DNA of 59,257 nucleotides from Rhodobacter ferrooxidans (GTDB lineage Bacteria; Pseudomonadota; Alphaproteobacteria; Rhodobacterales; Rhodobacteraceae): NCBI RefSeq assembly GCF_000176015.1, contig NZ_ACYY01000019.1, positions 1 to 59,257 of the forward strand, read 5' to 3'. Shown piece by piece: positions 18,107 to 28,115 of this stretch (position 1 is its first letter; each line of letters starts with the position of its first letter). The notes under the pieces were generated by a model. It saw only the letters and a program-made list of their open reading frames with translations, ran no database searches and was not told where the DNA came from. The position numbers and the translations under genes were made by a program.

Positions 18107-18993
18107 ACGGTCAACCCGACAGGTTCCGGCAAACCATTTTCGCGGCAGCAGGCCGTCAACGTATTGGCCAAGAGACAAGCGATGGTCATCGGCCCCACCC
18201 CGCCCGGCACCGGGGTGATGGCGCCTGCCACAGCGGCGGCCGAGGCGTAATCCACATCGCCCACCAGCCTGGTCTTGCCATCGCGCTGGATGCGGTTGAT
18301 GCCCACATCAATCACCGTGGCGCCGGGTTTCACATAGTCGCCGGTGATCATCTCGGGCCGCCCCACCGCCGCCACCAGAATATCCGCCCCCCGACACACC
18401 GCCGCCAGATCGCGGGTGCGGGAATGGGCGATGGTCACCGTGCAGCTTTCCCCCAGCAGCAGTTGCGCCATCGGCTTGCCGACGATGTTGCTGCGCCCCA
18501 CCACCACCGCGTTCAGCCCCGACAGCTTGCCCAGATGCGCGCGCAGCATCATCAGGCAGCCCAGCGGCGTGCAGGGCACCATCGCCTTCTGCCCGGTGCC
18601 CAGCAGCCCGACGTTCGAAATGTGAAAACCGTCCACGTCCTTGGCCGGATCAATGCTGTTGATCACCAGATCGGAATTCAGGTGAGAAGGCAGCGGCAAC
18701 TGCACCAAAATCCCGTGAATTTTCGCATCCGCATTCAGCGCGGCGATCAGCGCCAGCAGATCGGCTTCCGAGGTATCCACAGGCAGCTTATGTTCGACAG
18801 AGATCATTCCGACCTCGACCGTCTGCTTGCCCTTGGCCCCGACATAGACCTGAGACGCCGGGTCTTCGCCCACCAGAACCACGGCCAACCCCGGCACCAA
18901 CCCGTGCTCGGCCTTCAACCGCGCCACCTGTTCGGCCACTTGCCCCCGCACCCGGGCCGCAAAGGCCTTGCCGTCGATCACCGTGGCCGTCAT
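18103..18993 (-). CDS. folD: Bifunctional methylenetetrahydrofolate dehydrogenase / methenyltetrahydrofolate cyclohydrolase
   Basis: Interconverts 5,10-methylene-, 5,10-methenyl- and 10-formyl-tetrahydrofolate using NADP. The 296-residue protein shows the catalytic-lysine region [32 protein letters not shown], the Rossmann segment [12 protein letters not shown] and the C-terminal [14 protein letters not shown] 18993 overlaps the chorismate mutase stop (ATGA). It is the last gene of an fhs - chorismate mutase - folD run, placing two consecutive one-carbon enzymes in one transcript. Confidence 0.95.
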   Translation of the reverse strand: MTATVIDGKAFAARVRGQVAEQVARLKAEHGLVPGLAVVLVGEDPASQVYVGAKGKQTVEVGMISVEHKLPVDTSEADLLALIAALNADAKIHGILVQLPLPSHLNSDLVINSIDPAKDVDGFHISNVGLLGTGQKAMVPCTPLGCLMMLRAHLGKLSGLNAVVVGRSNIVGKPMAQLLLGESCTVTIAHSRTRDLAAVCRGADILVAAVGRPEMITGDYVKPGATVIDVGINRIQRDGKTRLVGDVDYASAAAVAGAITPVPGGVGPMTIACLLANTLTACCRENGLPEPVGLTV

Positions 18994-19292
18994 TCCGCAT
19001 CCTTCCCCAGATGGCTTTCCTCGCGCTCGATCGACCAGTCGACCAGCTTGCGCCAAAGCTTTTCGATCTTGTCCGGCGGCAGCCCGTTGGCCACCGCATG
19101 ACGCCGCACATTGGCGATCACCTCCTCGACGCGGGAGTTGATCCGCGCGGGCAGCCCGATCCCGGTCTTGATCGCCACCGCCCGGTCGATATAGCCGACA
19201 CGCTGGGCAAACAGCGCTACCAGTTCTTCGTCCAGCCGGTCGATCTCGGCCCGCAGTTCGGCCATCGTGGTGCATTCTGCCGGAGTCTTCAT
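18990..19292 (-). CDS. Chorismate mutase (AroQ class, monofunctional)
   Basis: Converts chorismate to prephenate for Phe/Tyr synthesis. The 100-residue all-helical protein has the AroQ pattern: [33 protein letters not shown] at about 10-42, [23 protein letters not shown], and a C-terminal helix [13 protein letters not shown]. Conserved Arg, Lys and Glu residues are in place. ATG 19292 follows GAGGCG. The short isochorismate-pyruvate lyase PchB has the same fold and cannot be excluded. Its location between fhs and folD, rather than with aromatic genes, is unusual. Confidence 0.85.
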   Translation of the reverse strand: MKTPAECTTMAELRAEIDRLDEELVALFAQRVGYIDRAVAIKTGIGLPARINSRVEEVIANVRRHAVANGLPPDKIEKLWRKLVDWSIEREESHLGKDAE

Positions 19293-19361
19293 CTGCGCCT
19301 CGCCCGTGAAAGGATGCCGCCTTCTACGATGCACGCGGCCAAAGGACAACGCGGCAGTTGG

Positions 19362-21038
19362 TCAGAACAGGCCTTCCACATCGCCGTCCGCATTCAGCCG
19401 GATCACCTCGGCCGAGGGCAAGCGCGGCAGGCCGGGCATGGTCATGATCTCGCCGCAGATCACCACGATGAACCCCGCCCCGGCCGAAAGCCGCACCTCG
19501 CGCACCGGCACCGAATGCCCCGTGGGCGCGCCGCGCACGTTGGGATCGGTGGTGAAACTGTATTGGGTCTTGGCCATGCAGACCGGCAGATGGCCATAGC
19601 CCGCCGCCTCCCAGACCTTGAGCTGATCGCGGATCGACTTGTCGGCCAGCACCTCGTCGGCATGGTAGATGCGCTTGGCGACGGTTTCGATCTTCTGGAA
19701 CAGCGGCATGTCGTCGGGGTAAAGCGGCGCGAAATTGGCGGCACCGGATTCCGCCAGGGCCACCACCTTGTGCGCCAGATCCTCGATCCCCGCGCCGCCA
19801 TGCGCCCAGTGCTTGCACAGGATCGCCTCGGCGCCCTGGCCTGCCACATAATCCTTCACCGCCTGCACCTCGGCATCGGTATCGCTGAAGAAATGGTTGA
19901 TCGCCACCACCACCGGCACGCCGAAGCTTTTGACGTTGCCGATATGGCGGCCAAGGTTGGGGCAGCCCTTCTGCACGGCGGCCACGTTTTCCGCCCCCAG
20001 ATCGGCCTTGGCAACGCCGCCATTCATCTTCATCGCCCGCACCGTGGCGACAATCACCGCCGCCGCCGGTTTCAGCCCAGCCTTGCGGCACTTGATATCA
20101 AAAAACTTCTCGGCCCCCAGATCGGCGCCAAAACCGGCCTCGGTCACCACATAATCACCCAGTTTCAGCGCGGTCTTGGTGGCAATCACCGAGTTGCAGC
20201 CATGCGCGATATTGGCAAACGGCCCGCCATGCACGAAGGCCGGGTTGTTCTCCAGCGTCTGCACCAGATTGGGCTGCATCGCGTCCTTCAACAGCACCGT
20301 CATCGCGCCATCGGCCTTGATGTCGCGGCAATAGATCGGCTTCTTGTCGCGGGTATAGGCCACCACGATGTCGCCCAGCCGCTTTTGCAGGTCGGCCAGA
20401 TCGTTGGAAAGGCACAGGATCGCCATCACTTCCGAGGCCACGGTGATATCAAACCCGGTCTGCCGCGGGAAACCGTTCGACACCCCGCCCAAGCTGACCA
20501 CGATATCGCGCAGCGCCCGGTCGTTCATGTCCATCACCCGGCGCCACACCACCCGGCGCTCGTCGATGCCCAGATCGTTGCCCCAGTAGATGTGGTTGTC
20601 GATCATCGCCGACAGCAGGTTGTGCGCCGAGGTGATCGCATGGAAATCGCCGGTGAAATGCAGGTTCATCTCTTCCATCGGCACCACTTGCGCATAGCCG
20701 CCACCCGCCGCCCCGCCCTTCATGCCGAAGTTCGGCCCAAGGCTGGCCTCGCGGATGCAGACCACGGCCTTCTTGCCGATGCGGTTCAAACCGTCGCCCA
20801 GACCCACCGTGGTGGTGGTCTTGCCCTCGCCCGCCGGGGTCGGGTTGATCGCGGTCACCAGGATCAACTTGCCATTCGGGCGGCCTTCCAGCGACTTGAT
20901 GAACTCCTGCCCGACCTTGGCCTTGTCATGGCCATAGGGCAGCAGGTGTTCGGCGGGGATGCCCAGCTTCGCGCCGATCTGCATGATCGGCAGCTTTTTC
21001 GCCTCGCGCGCAATCTCGATGTCGGTCTTGAAGGCCAT
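19362..21038 (-). CDS. fhs: Formate-tetrahydrofolate ligase
   Basis: ATP-dependent formation of 10-formyl-tetrahydrofolate from formate. The 558-residue protein has the family length, ATP-binding [20 protein letters not shown] near residues 66-85, [42 protein letters not shown], and [21 protein letters not shown] at the C-terminus. It is the first gene of a run with chorismate mutase and folD. Together Fhs and FolD feed formate carbon into methylene-THF. Confidence 0.97.
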   Translation of the reverse strand: MAFKTDIEIAREAKKLPIMQIGAKLGIPAEHLLPYGHDKAKVGQEFIKSLEGRPNGKLILVTAINPTPAGEGKTTTTVGLGDGLNRIGKKAVVCIREASLGPNFGMKGGAAGGGYAQVVPMEEMNLHFTGDFHAITSAHNLLSAMIDNHIYWGNDLGIDERRVVWRRVMDMNDRALRDIVVSLGGVSNGFPRQTGFDITVASEVMAILCLSNDLADLQKRLGDIVVAYTRDKKPIYCRDIKADGAMTVLLKDAMQPNLVQTLENNPAFVHGGPFANIAHGCNSVIATKTALKLGDYVVTEAGFGADLGAEKFFDIKCRKAGLKPAAAVIVATVRAMKMNGGVAKADLGAENVAAVQKGCPNLGRHIGNVKSFGVPVVVAINHFFSDTDAEVQAVKDYVAGQGAEAILCKHWAHGGAGIEDLAHKVVALAESGAANFAPLYPDDMPLFQKIETVAKRIYHADEVLADKSIRDQLKVWEAAGYGHLPVCMAKTQYSFTTDPNVRGAPTGHSVPVREVRLSAGAGFIVVICGEIMTMPGLPRLPSAEVIRLNADGDVEGLF

Positions 21039-21174
21039 GTCTCTCTCCCCGCGGGCGCTGCCCGGTGTTTTAATCCGCTATAGCGGCAGAAAGTCACAAG
21101 GAAAGGGTGGATTGCGACCGTCGCAGCGGTAAAATCGTCCGCCCGCGTTTCCGATGCGAAACCCAAGCCGGGCT

Positions 21175-21190
21175 TGCGGAAATTTCCGCA
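21175..21190. other. 16-bp perfect palindrome between fhs and the MOSC gene
   Basis: TGCGGAAATTTCCGCA is its own reverse complement. It lies 9 bp past the MOSC gene stop, in the 160-bp gap upstream of fhs, next to an AAGCC-G-GGCTT hairpin. It could be a weak terminator for the MOSC gene or an operator for fhs. Confidence 0.45.
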
Positions 21191-21198
21191 GCGGGGCC

Positions 21199-21804
21199 TC
21201 AGCCCAGCCGAGCCGTATCCAGATGCGCCCAGACCGGCTGATCGGGGATATGCAACCGCAGCACGTCGCCCAGCCGCAAGCTGCCCTCGCGCTCGACCCA
21301 GGCGGTGACGCCGCGCTTGCCCTCGGCGGCGGTCTTGAAGGCTTTGCCCATGCAGGGCAGCGCCTTGCCGATGGTCACCGCCGGTTCCTGACAGGGCCGG
21401 TTTTCCATATCGACCACCAGCGTCGTGCCGTTTTCGGCCTGCAAGCGGCTCGACGGCGGCAGGTGGCTGAAATCGGGGAAACCTTCGGCCACCACCGAGG
21501 CGCCGACCCAGGCATAGTCGAACTCGGCTATCCCGAGGTCCGCCGCCACCTCTGCCATTTCCTCGGCACTCACCACGGCCAATTGCCGGGTGTTGCGGAT
21601 CAGGGTGCCACGCGGATGCTGCGCCTTGACCCGGCTGCACGATGGCCGCGTCAACCCGGCATGGCTTTCGCGCGCGTAACCGGCAAAGGTCAGCGGCATC
21701 TCGGCCACCGCTTCGGCCCGGATCACCAGATCCTGCACCGGCAGCACCTGCGCGCCCAGCCAGACGATCCGGCCCTGAAAATTGGTCGGCAGCAATGCGG
21801 GCAT
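21199..21804 (-). CDS. MOSC domain protein
   Basis: The 201-residue protein resembles the MOSC domain, a sulfur-carrier fold found at the C-terminus of molybdenum cofactor sulfurases and in YiiM/YcbX-type proteins. Visible elements are GRIVWLGAQ, the cysteine in HAGLTRPSCSRV, GTLIRNTRQLAVVSAEE and the C-terminal GVTAWVEREGSLRLGDVLRLH. The substrate is unknown. ATG 21804 follows AAGGTGG; an upstream in-frame extension crosses the ftsH terminator and is rejected. Confidence 0.8.
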   Translation of the reverse strand: MPALLPTNFQGRIVWLGAQVLPVQDLVIRAEAVAEMPLTFAGYARESHAGLTRPSCSRVKAQHPRGTLIRNTRQLAVVSAEEMAEVAADLGIAEFDYAWVGASVVAEGFPDFSHLPPSSRLQAENGTTLVVDMENRPCQEPAVTIGKALPCMGKAFKTAAEGKRGVTAWVEREGSLRLGDVLRLHIPDQPVWAHLDTARLG

Positions 21805-21899
21805 GGGTCCACCTTCGGCAGGAAAAAACGGCGTCCGAGCGGGCGAAGCACCGCGCCGCAAGCAAGGAATAAACCTGCTCCTGAGCCAAGCGCAAACGA

Positions 21900-21932
21900 A
21901 AACCCCGAAACCATTCACAGGTTCCGGGGTTT
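21900..21932 (-). terminator. Rho-independent terminator of ftsH
   Basis: Arms AAACCCCGAAACC and GGTTCCGGGGTTT (12 of 13 paired) around a 7-nt loop. On the minus strand a T-rich stretch follows. It starts 28 nt past the ftsH stop codon. Confidence 0.75.
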
Positions 21933-21960
21933 CAGTCTTTTGCGATGTCAGGCCGCCAGC

Positions 21961-23883
21961 TCAGGCCAGCGGTTCGGGCTTCAACCCGTCGGCACCGGCG
22001 TCGGGCTTCAGCAGCTTCGGCTTGGTCTTCGGGATCGCCGCGATCGAACTGACCCCGCCGCCCGACGAGGACGAGTTGTCGCTGTCGTCCTCCAGCTTTT
22101 CGCCCGCCACCACCCGGCGAATTTCGTCGCCGGTCAGGGTTTCATATTCCAGCAAGCCCTGCGCCAGCCGCTCGAACTCGACCTTCTTCTCCAGCAGCAC
22201 CTTGCGCGCCACCTGATAGCCGTCGTCGATCAGCCGTTTCACTTCGGCCTCGATCGCCTTCTTGGTTTCCGCCGAAACCGAGAAGCCGCCGGTGTTGCCC
22301 TGATAACCCTCGTGCGCCTCGGCATAATCGATGTTGCCGATCACGTCCGACATGCCCCAGCGCATCACCATGGCGCGGGCGAGGCTGGACGCCTGCTGAA
22401 TGTCGCCCGACGGACCCGACGAAACCCCCTCTTCGCCATACTTGATGATCTCGGCGGCCTTGCCGGCCATGGTCATGGCGATCTTCTGCTTGGCCTCGTC
22501 CTTGTGCATGTTCAGCCGGTCCATCTCGGGCAGGCTGACCACCATGCCCAGCGCCCCGCCGCGCGGAATGATGGTGGCCTTATAGACCGGGTCGCATTTC
22601 GGCATGTTGATGCCGACGATGGCGTGACCGGCCTCGTGATAGGCGGTCTTTTCCTTCTGGTCGGCGGTCAGCACCATCGAGCGGCGCTCGGCCCCCATCA
22701 TCACCTTGTCCTTGGCGTTCTCGAAATCGTCCATGGTCACGAAGCTGCGGCCCACCCGGGCGGCGGTCAGCGCCGCCTCGTTCACCAGGTTGGCAAGGTC
22801 AGCGCCCGAGAAGCCGGGGCAGCCGCGCGCGATGATGCGCAGATCGACATCCGGCCCCACCGGCACCTTGCGGGCATGCACGGTCAGGATCTTTTCGCGG
22901 CCCTTGATATCGGGGTTCGGCACCTGAATCTGCCGGTCAAACCGGCCGGGGCGCAGCAGTGCGGGGTCCAGCACGTCCTTGCGGTTGGTGGCGGCGACGA
23001 TGATCACACCCTCGTTGGCCTCGAAGCCGTCCATTTCCACCAGCAACTGGTTCAGCGTCTGTTCGCGCTCGTCATTGCCGCCGCCCATGCCGACGCCCCG
23101 CGCCCGGCCCACGGCATCAATCTCGTCGATGAACACGATGCAGGGCGCGTTCTTCTTGGCCTGCTCGAACATGTCGCGCACCCGGGAGGCACCCACACCC
23201 ACGAACATTTCCACGAAATCCGAGCCGGAAATCGTGAAGAACGGCACCCCGGCCTCACCGGCAATCGCCCGCGCCAGCAGGGTCTTACCAGTGCCCGGAG
23301 GACCAACCAGCAGCGCGCCTTTCGGAATTTTACCGCCCAGGCGGCTGAATTTCTGCGGATTGCGCAGGAATTCGACGATCTCTTCCAACTCTTCCTTGGC
23401 CTCGTCGATGCCCGCCACGTCGTCGAACGTCACCCGGCCATGCTTTTCCGTCAGCAGTTTGGCGCGCGATTTGCCAAAGCCCATCGCCCCGCCTTTGCCG
23501 CCGCCCTGCATCCGGTTCATGAAGAACACCCAGATGCCGATCAACAGAAGGAACGGCAGCCAAACGCCAAGGACGGACAGGAACCCCGATTGCTCCTGCG
23601 CCTCGGCCCGCACCTCGACGTTTTTGGCAATCAGCCGGTCGGTGATGTTCTCGTCCAGCGGCTTGATGGTGACGTAGCGCGCGCCATCACTGCCCATCAC
23701 CGAAATCTTTTCGCCATCCAGCGTCACACTGGCGACCTTGCCGGCATCGACCTGCGCAATGAATTCCGAATAGGACAGGCTGCGCGCGGCGCTGGTGCCG
23801 GTGCCATTGCTGAACAGATTGAACAGCGCCAGGATCAGCAGGAACAGCACCACCCAGAACGCGATATTTCGTGCATTGCCCAC
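21961..23883 (-). CDS. ftsH: ATP-dependent zinc metalloprotease FtsH
   Basis: Membrane-anchored AAA+ protease for membrane-protein quality control and regulator turnover. The 640-residue protein has transmembrane helices at about 7-24 and 105-122, a periplasmic domain between them, Walker A GPPGTGKT at 194-201, Walker [11 protein letters not shown], the second region of homology [21 protein letters not shown], and the zinc site HEAGH at 416-420. GTG 23883 is chosen because GGGGAGA precedes it at good distance and the protein then begins [10 protein letters not shown] as in relatives; a TTG at 23898 is the alternative. It is last in the tol-pal-tilS block but has its own likely promoter. Confidence 0.96.
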   Translation of the reverse strand: MGNARNIAFWVVLFLLILALFNLFSNGTGTSAARSLSYSEFIAQVDAGKVASVTLDGEKISVMGSDGARYVTIKPLDENITDRLIAKNVEVRAEAQEQSGFLSVLGVWLPFLLLIGIWVFFMNRMQGGGKGGAMGFGKSRAKLLTEKHGRVTFDDVAGIDEAKEELEEIVEFLRNPQKFSRLGGKIPKGALLVGPPGTGKTLLARAIAGEAGVPFFTISGSDFVEMFVGVGASRVRDMFEQAKKNAPCIVFIDEIDAVGRARGVGMGGGNDEREQTLNQLLVEMDGFEANEGVIIVAATNRKDVLDPALLRPGRFDRQIQVPNPDIKGREKILTVHARKVPVGPDVDLRIIARGCPGFSGADLANLVNEAALTAARVGRSFVTMDDFENAKDKVMMGAERRSMVLTADQKEKTAYHEAGHAIVGINMPKCDPVYKATIIPRGGALGMVVSLPEMDRLNMHKDEAKQKIAMTMAGKAAEIIKYGEEGVSSGPSGDIQQASSLARAMVMRWGMSDVIGNIDYAEAHEGYQGNTGGFSVSAETKKAIEAEVKRLIDDGYQVARKVLLEKKVEFERLAQGLLEYETLTGDEIRRVVAGEKLEDDSDNSSSSGGGVSSIAAIPKTKPKLLKPDAGADGLKPEPLA

Positions 23884-23934
23884 GAACAGTCTCCCCAAGT
23901 GCCCCGGCGCGTCTGGCGCAGGGCGTCCCTGTGT

Positions 23935-23962
23935 AAGATAGAGATTAGCGCGGGGTGTTCAA
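23935..23962 (-). promoter_or_regulatory. Predicted promoter of ftsH
   Basis: On the minus strand TTGAAC (23962-23957), 16 nt, then TATCTT (23940-23935), about 50 nt before the ftsH start and overlapping the end of tilS. The ATTGAAC-N13-CTCTATCT reading also resembles a heat-shock (RpoH) promoter, which would fit ftsH regulation. Confidence 0.4.
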
Positions 23963-25227
23963 TGCGATAAAGCGCAAAGAAAATCACCATCCGGTGCAGG
24001 GGCGATTTCCGCTCGCCAGCCGAGCCCGAACCCGGCCAGCGGGGCTGCCAGCAATTCCGCGCCGCGCCAGGCCGAAACCGAGGCCAGCAGCGACGCCCTT
24101 GGCACCCCGGTCGCCCGCCAGTCCGGGCAGCGCGCCAGCCCTGCGGCGCCCAAGGCTCTCAATTCCAAGCCGTTGATTTCCGGCCCGTAAACCCGCCAGC
24201 GGCCATCCCACAACGCATCCGCTGTGGTCACATGGTCGCGCACCGCCTGCCATTCGCGCAGCACCCGGAGACCCTCGGGGCGCAGCAACATCCTGCACCC
24301 CAGCAGCGTCGCCGGACGCCCCGCCCGCAGCTTGGCCAATGCCGCCGCAAGCGCCGGTCCGCGCGGGCCATATTCGGCCGAGGAGACCCGGATCAGCGCC
24401 GATGCCAGCAGCCTGCGGGCAATTTCTTCCGGCAGATCGTGCAGCGCGGCAGGGTCGATCACCACATCCCCGGCCTCGATCCGGGCGTATTTCCGGGCGG
24501 CGTCGCGGGTCTGCACCTCCAGCGCCGCCCGCACCTGCGCCAGATGCCCTGCCACCTCGGCCAGCCGCTCTGTCGTCAGCCCCAGCGCGGCCAGCGTTCC
24601 CGCCGCCTGCCGCAGCCGCACCCGATCAAACCGGGCGTTATCGTTCGAAGGATCATCGACCCAAACGACGCCCCGCCCCGCCAGCCAGTCGCGCAACTCC
24701 CCGCGCCCGATCTCCAGCAAGGGCCGCAGCCAGTTCACCCCCTGATGCCGCCGGCGCGCGGCCATCGCCGCCAACCCATCGACCCCCGCACCACGCGCCA
24801 GCCGCAGCAGCAGGGTCTCGGCCACGTCGTCGCGATTGTGCCCCAGCGCCACCGCGGCAATCCCGTGTGCCAAGGCCCATTCGGCAATCAGCGCATAGCG
24901 CGCCCGCCGCGCCTGATCCTGCAGGTTGCCGCGGCCGTCCCAACCCTGCCAGCGCAGCGTGTCATGCGGCACCGCCAAGGCCGCACAGGCCCGCGCCACG
25001 CCTGCGGCTTCGGCGGCGCTTTCGGCGCGCAAGCCGTGATCGACCGTCACCGCCCGGCACGGCAACCCCGCCGCCACCGCCAGATGCAGCAACGCCATCG
25101 AGTCGCCACCGCCCGAGACCGCCAGCCCCAAAACAGCAGGGCCTGACCCGGCATCACACCGCGTCAGGCCCTGCAAAAATCGTTGCGGCACCGCCGCGCC
25201 CCCGTTTAGCGGCACAGCCGCAGGCAT
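23959..25227 (-). CDS. tilS: tRNA(Ile)-lysidine synthase
   Basis: ATP-dependent modification of the wobble cytidine of the tRNA-Ile CAU anticodon to lysidine, needed to read AUA. The 422-residue protein has the PP-loop SGGGDS at 38-43, GHNRDDVAET, and RLARGAGVDGLAAM. ATG 25227 overlaps the cpoB stop by one base (TGATG). The low use of AUA in this GC-rich genome does not remove the requirement. Confidence 0.93.
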   Translation of the reverse strand: MPAAVPLNGGAAVPQRFLQGLTRCDAGSGPAVLGLAVSGGGDSMALLHLAVAAGLPCRAVTVDHGLRAESAAEAAGVARACAALAVPHDTLRWQGWDGRGNLQDQARRARYALIAEWALAHGIAAVALGHNRDDVAETLLLRLARGAGVDGLAAMAARRRHQGVNWLRPLLEIGRGELRDWLAGRGVVWVDDPSNDNARFDRVRLRQAAGTLAALGLTTERLAEVAGHLAQVRAALEVQTRDAARKYARIEAGDVVIDPAALHDLPEEIARRLLASALIRVSSAEYGPRGPALAAALAKLRAGRPATLLGCRMLLRPEGLRVLREWQAVRDHVTTADALWDGRWRVYGPEINGLELRALGAAGLARCPDWRATGVPRASLLASVSAWRGAELLAAPLAGFGLGWRAEIAPAPDGDFLCALSH

Positions 25228-26045
25228 CACTGACAGCCCAGACCCTGCATGGCACTCTGGGCGTCGCTGGCCTCGGTGCTGCCGGGAAAGCGGGTGCCCA
25301 CTTCGGCCAGCGTCACGCAAGCCTCCGGCCCCTGCCCCAGCGTGCCCAGCGCCTGCCCCAGCTTCAGCAGCGAGGCCGCAGCGCGCGGCCCGTCCGGTGC
25401 GCCGGAAAACGCATCCAGATAGGCCCGCGCGGCATCGGCGGTTTCGCCCAACTTGCCCAGCGCCTCGCCGCGCAGGAAATGCGCCTCGTAGGTCAGGGGG
25501 CCGCCCGTGTAGGTCGTGGCAAAGGTCGCAAACTGGTTCGCGGCGGTGCGAAAGTCACCGGAATCGAGCACCGCCCGGGCCCGGTCGAAATCTGCCTGTT
25601 CGCCAACTGCCAGTTCCGCCCCGGCCGCAGGCGGCGCCACCGGATCGACCGGTGCCGCAGCCCCGCCCGCATCGCCGCCCAAAGTCGGCGTCGCCGGGAT
25701 CGCCCCGACATCGCCGCCCTCAAGCTCTACCAGCCGGAACTCCAGATCGCCCAGCCGGTTGGTGCCATCGGTCACCACCTTGTTCAGCCGCAACTCGACG
25801 CCTTCGGTCTTGGCGGTCAGCCGCACCAAAGCCGCCTCGATCGAATCCAGCCGCTGCAAGGCATCGCCGCCCGCAGCCCCCGATTGCGCCGCCCCGGTGG
25901 TGACCAGTTCCTGCTTCAGCGCGTTGAACTCGGCGCTGAGGCCGGCCAGTTCGGCCCGGATATCGGCCAGCGTCTGCGCCCGGTCCTGCGCCATCGCAGC
26001 CCCGGGCAGCAGCAGCACCAGCGCGAATGAACGCAGCAGGCTCAT
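25227..26045 (-). CDS. cpoB: Tol-Pal system protein CpoB (YbgF)
   Basis: Periplasmic coordinator of cell-wall synthesis and outer-membrane constriction in the Tol-Pal system. The 272-residue protein has a signal peptide (MSLLRSFALVLLLPGAAMA), an N-terminal coiled-coil region (LADIRAELAGLSAEFNALKQEL) and C-terminal TPR-like repeats (DFDRARAVLDSGDFRTAANQFATF, HFLRGEALGKLGETADAARAYLDAF). It lies 4 bp after pal and overlaps tilS. Confidence 0.92.
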   Translation of the reverse strand: MSLLRSFALVLLLPGAAMAQDRAQTLADIRAELAGLSAEFNALKQELVTTGAAQSGAAGGDALQRLDSIEAALVRLTAKTEGVELRLNKVVTDGTNRLGDLEFRLVELEGGDVGAIPATPTLGGDAGGAAAPVDPVAPPAAGAELAVGEQADFDRARAVLDSGDFRTAANQFATFATTYTGGPLTYEAHFLRGEALGKLGETADAARAYLDAFSGAPDGPRAAASLLKLGQALGTLGQGPEACVTLAEVGTRFPGSTEASDAQSAMQGLGCQ

Positions 26046-26049
26046 GCGA

Positions 26050-26583
26050 TCAGGCCCCCGCGCCCATCGACAGCACCGTCACGGCGCGGCGGTTGCGCGA
26101 GTAGCAATCCTCGGTCGAGCAGACCTCGATCGGGCGCTCCTTGCCATAGGACACCGTGCGCATCCGGCTGGCGGTGACGCCCTGGCTGATCAGATAGTTC
26201 TGCACCGCACTGGCGCGACGCGCCCCCAGGGCCAGGTTGTATTCGCGGGTGCCCTGCTCGTCGGCGTGGCCTTCGATGATGATGGCATAATCGCGGTTGG
26301 TGTTCAGCCACTGCGCCTGCCCTGCCAGCGTGGCGCGGGCCTGATCGGACAGGTTGCTTTGATCGACGGCAAAGAACACCCGATCTCCCAGCGTCTGGTT
26401 GAAATAGGCGACCGAGGCCGGGTCCGAGGCATCGCCCAGCCCGCTGCTGTTGATACCGCCCGCACCTCCGGCACCGCCAGCGCCACCTGCGCCTGCACCA
26501 CCCGCACCGTAGCGATCGGGGTTGTTACAGGCCGCAAGGCCCAGCACGGCCAGCACAAGCAAGGCCTTGGATACGTGGGTCAT
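26050..26583 (-). CDS. pal: Peptidoglycan-associated lipoprotein Pal
   Basis: Outer-membrane lipoprotein that binds peptidoglycan and TolB. It has 177 residues, a signal peptide with lipobox LAAC and C19 as the lipidated residue, a Gly/Ala-rich linker (GGAGAGGAGGAGGAGG) and an OmpA-like domain with the diaminopimelate-binding core EGHADEQGTREYNLALGARRA. ATG 26583 follows AAGGA; a longer upstream frame lacks a signal peptide start. Confidence 0.96.
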   Translation of the reverse strand: MTHVSKALLVLAVLGLAACNNPDRYGAGGAGAGGAGGAGGAGGINSSGLGDASDPASVAYFNQTLGDRVFFAVDQSNLSDQARATLAGQAQWLNTNRDYAIIIEGHADEQGTREYNLALGARRASAVQNYLISQGVTASRMRTVSYGKERPIEVCSTEDCYSRNRRAVTVLSMGAGA

Positions 26584-26668
26584 TAGAAAAATCCTTCTTG
26601 TTCTTGGCTCGATTGGACGCAGCATATCAGGTTTGCGCGCCCTTGGGAATCGGGCGCGCCTTGAAAAA

Positions 26669-28006
26669 TCACGGCAAAAGCGGCGACCACGCGGGGTCCG
26701 AGGCCGGGGTTTCGGTGCTGATCTGGCGCAGGTTGCGCCCCGAGATATCCACCGAATACAGCGCCGGTTGCCCGCCTTCGCCCGCCTGTTCGCGGGTGAA
26801 CATGATCACCCGGCCATTCGGCGCCCAAGTCGGGCCTTCATCCAGGAAGGACGCGGTCAGCAGTTTTTCCTCCGACCCGTCGGTCAGCATCACGCCAATG
26901 TGAAACCGGCCCTCGTTCTGCTTGGTGAAGGCGATATAGTCACCACGCGGCGACCAGACCGGCGTGCCATAACGCCCGGCGCCGTTGGAAATCCGCCGCG
27001 GCTCGCCGCCCCCCGCGCTCATCACATAAAGCTGCTGGGTGCCCGAGCGGTCGGACTCAAACACGATCTTGCTGCCATCCGGCGAATAGCTGGGGGCGGT
27101 TTCAATCGACGGCGCGTCGGTCAACTGGCTGAGCGTGCCCGACTGGGTATCGACGGTATAGATGTCGGTGTTGCCACCGCGTTCCAGACTGAACACCACG
27201 GTGCGGCCATCCGGGGCAAAGCGCGGCGCGAAGGTCATGGTGCCGGGCTGTTCCTCCAGACTGCGGGTTTGCAGACTGCCCACATCCATCAGGTAAATCT
27301 GCGGGAAACCGCTGGTGTAGCTGGTGAACAGGATGCGGTCGCCCGAGGGCGAGAACCGCGGCGCCAGCACGATCGAGGCGCTGTCGGTCAGGTAAGCCAC
27401 ATTGGCGCCATCGTAATCCATCACCCCCAGCCGCTTGGCGCGCTGGTTCTTCGGGCCACTTTCCGACACGAACACCACGCGGCTGTCGAAATAGCCGCCC
27501 TCGCCGGTGATGCGGGCATAGGCGGCGTCGGCCACCTTGTGCGCCATCCGCCGCCAGCTTTGCGCGGTGCCGGCGAATTGCAGCCCCTCGCCCATCTGCT
27601 GACCGGAGAACACGTCGAACAGCCGGAATTTCACCACGATCTGATCGCCCGAGGCCTGCACCGCCCCAGTGATCAGCGCCTGCGCGTTGATCGCCTTCCA
27701 GTCGGGGTAGGATACCGGCGCGTCAAAGCTGGTGACGCGGGCGATATGCGCCGCGGCCGGAATTTCGGCAAACAGGCCCGTGCCCGCCAGATCGGCGGCA
27801 ATCACCCGGCTGATCTTGGCGGCATAATCCTCGCCACCGCCATTTTCGGCCACGAAATCCGGCACCGCAAAGGGCATCGGCTCGATCACCGGGTTGTTCA
27901 GCTCGATCCGCAGCGGTTCGGCCTGCGCCAATTGTGCGAAGGTCACGCCACCAAACAGGGCCAGAGAGAAGGCAATCGCCGGGGTAAGGTATCTGAGACG
28001 GGTCAT
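26669..28006 (-). CDS. tolB: Tol-Pal system translocation protein TolB
   Basis: Periplasmic beta-propeller protein that shuttles between Pal and TolA. The 445-residue protein has a signal peptide ([23 protein letters not shown]), an N-terminal domain, and WD40-like propeller blades marked by repeated SPDG/APDG motifs ([44 protein letters not shown]). ATG 28006 follows GAGGGA; upstream in-frame codons give no signal peptide. Confidence 0.96.
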   Translation of the reverse strand: MTRLRYLTPAIAFSLALFGGVTFAQLAQAEPLRIELNNPVIEPMPFAVPDFVAENGGGEDYAAKISRVIAADLAGTGLFAEIPAAAHIARVTSFDAPVSYPDWKAINAQALITGAVQASGDQIVVKFRLFDVFSGQQMGEGLQFAGTAQSWRRMAHKVADAAYARITGEGGYFDSRVVFVSESGPKNQRAKRLGVMDYDGANVAYLTDSASIVLAPRFSPSGDRILFTSYTSGFPQIYLMDVGSLQTRSLEEQPGTMTFAPRFAPDGRTVVFSLERGGNTDIYTVDTQSGTLSQLTDAPSIETAPSYSPDGSKIVFESDRSGTQQLYVMSAGGGEPRRISNGAGRYGTPVWSPRGDYIAFTKQNEGRFHIGVMLTDGSEEKLLTASFLDEGPTWAPNGRVIMFTREQAGEGGQPALYSVDISGRNLRQISTETPASDPAWSPLLP

Positions 28007-28115
28007 ATGTCCCTCATGTTCTGAGCCACCGCCCGACTTTGGGCCGCGGTTTTCGATTTGCCAAAGGGAAAAGCCAAGGCTGTCTCCCCGGTGATGAAAT
28101 GCAGGAAGCGCGCCG

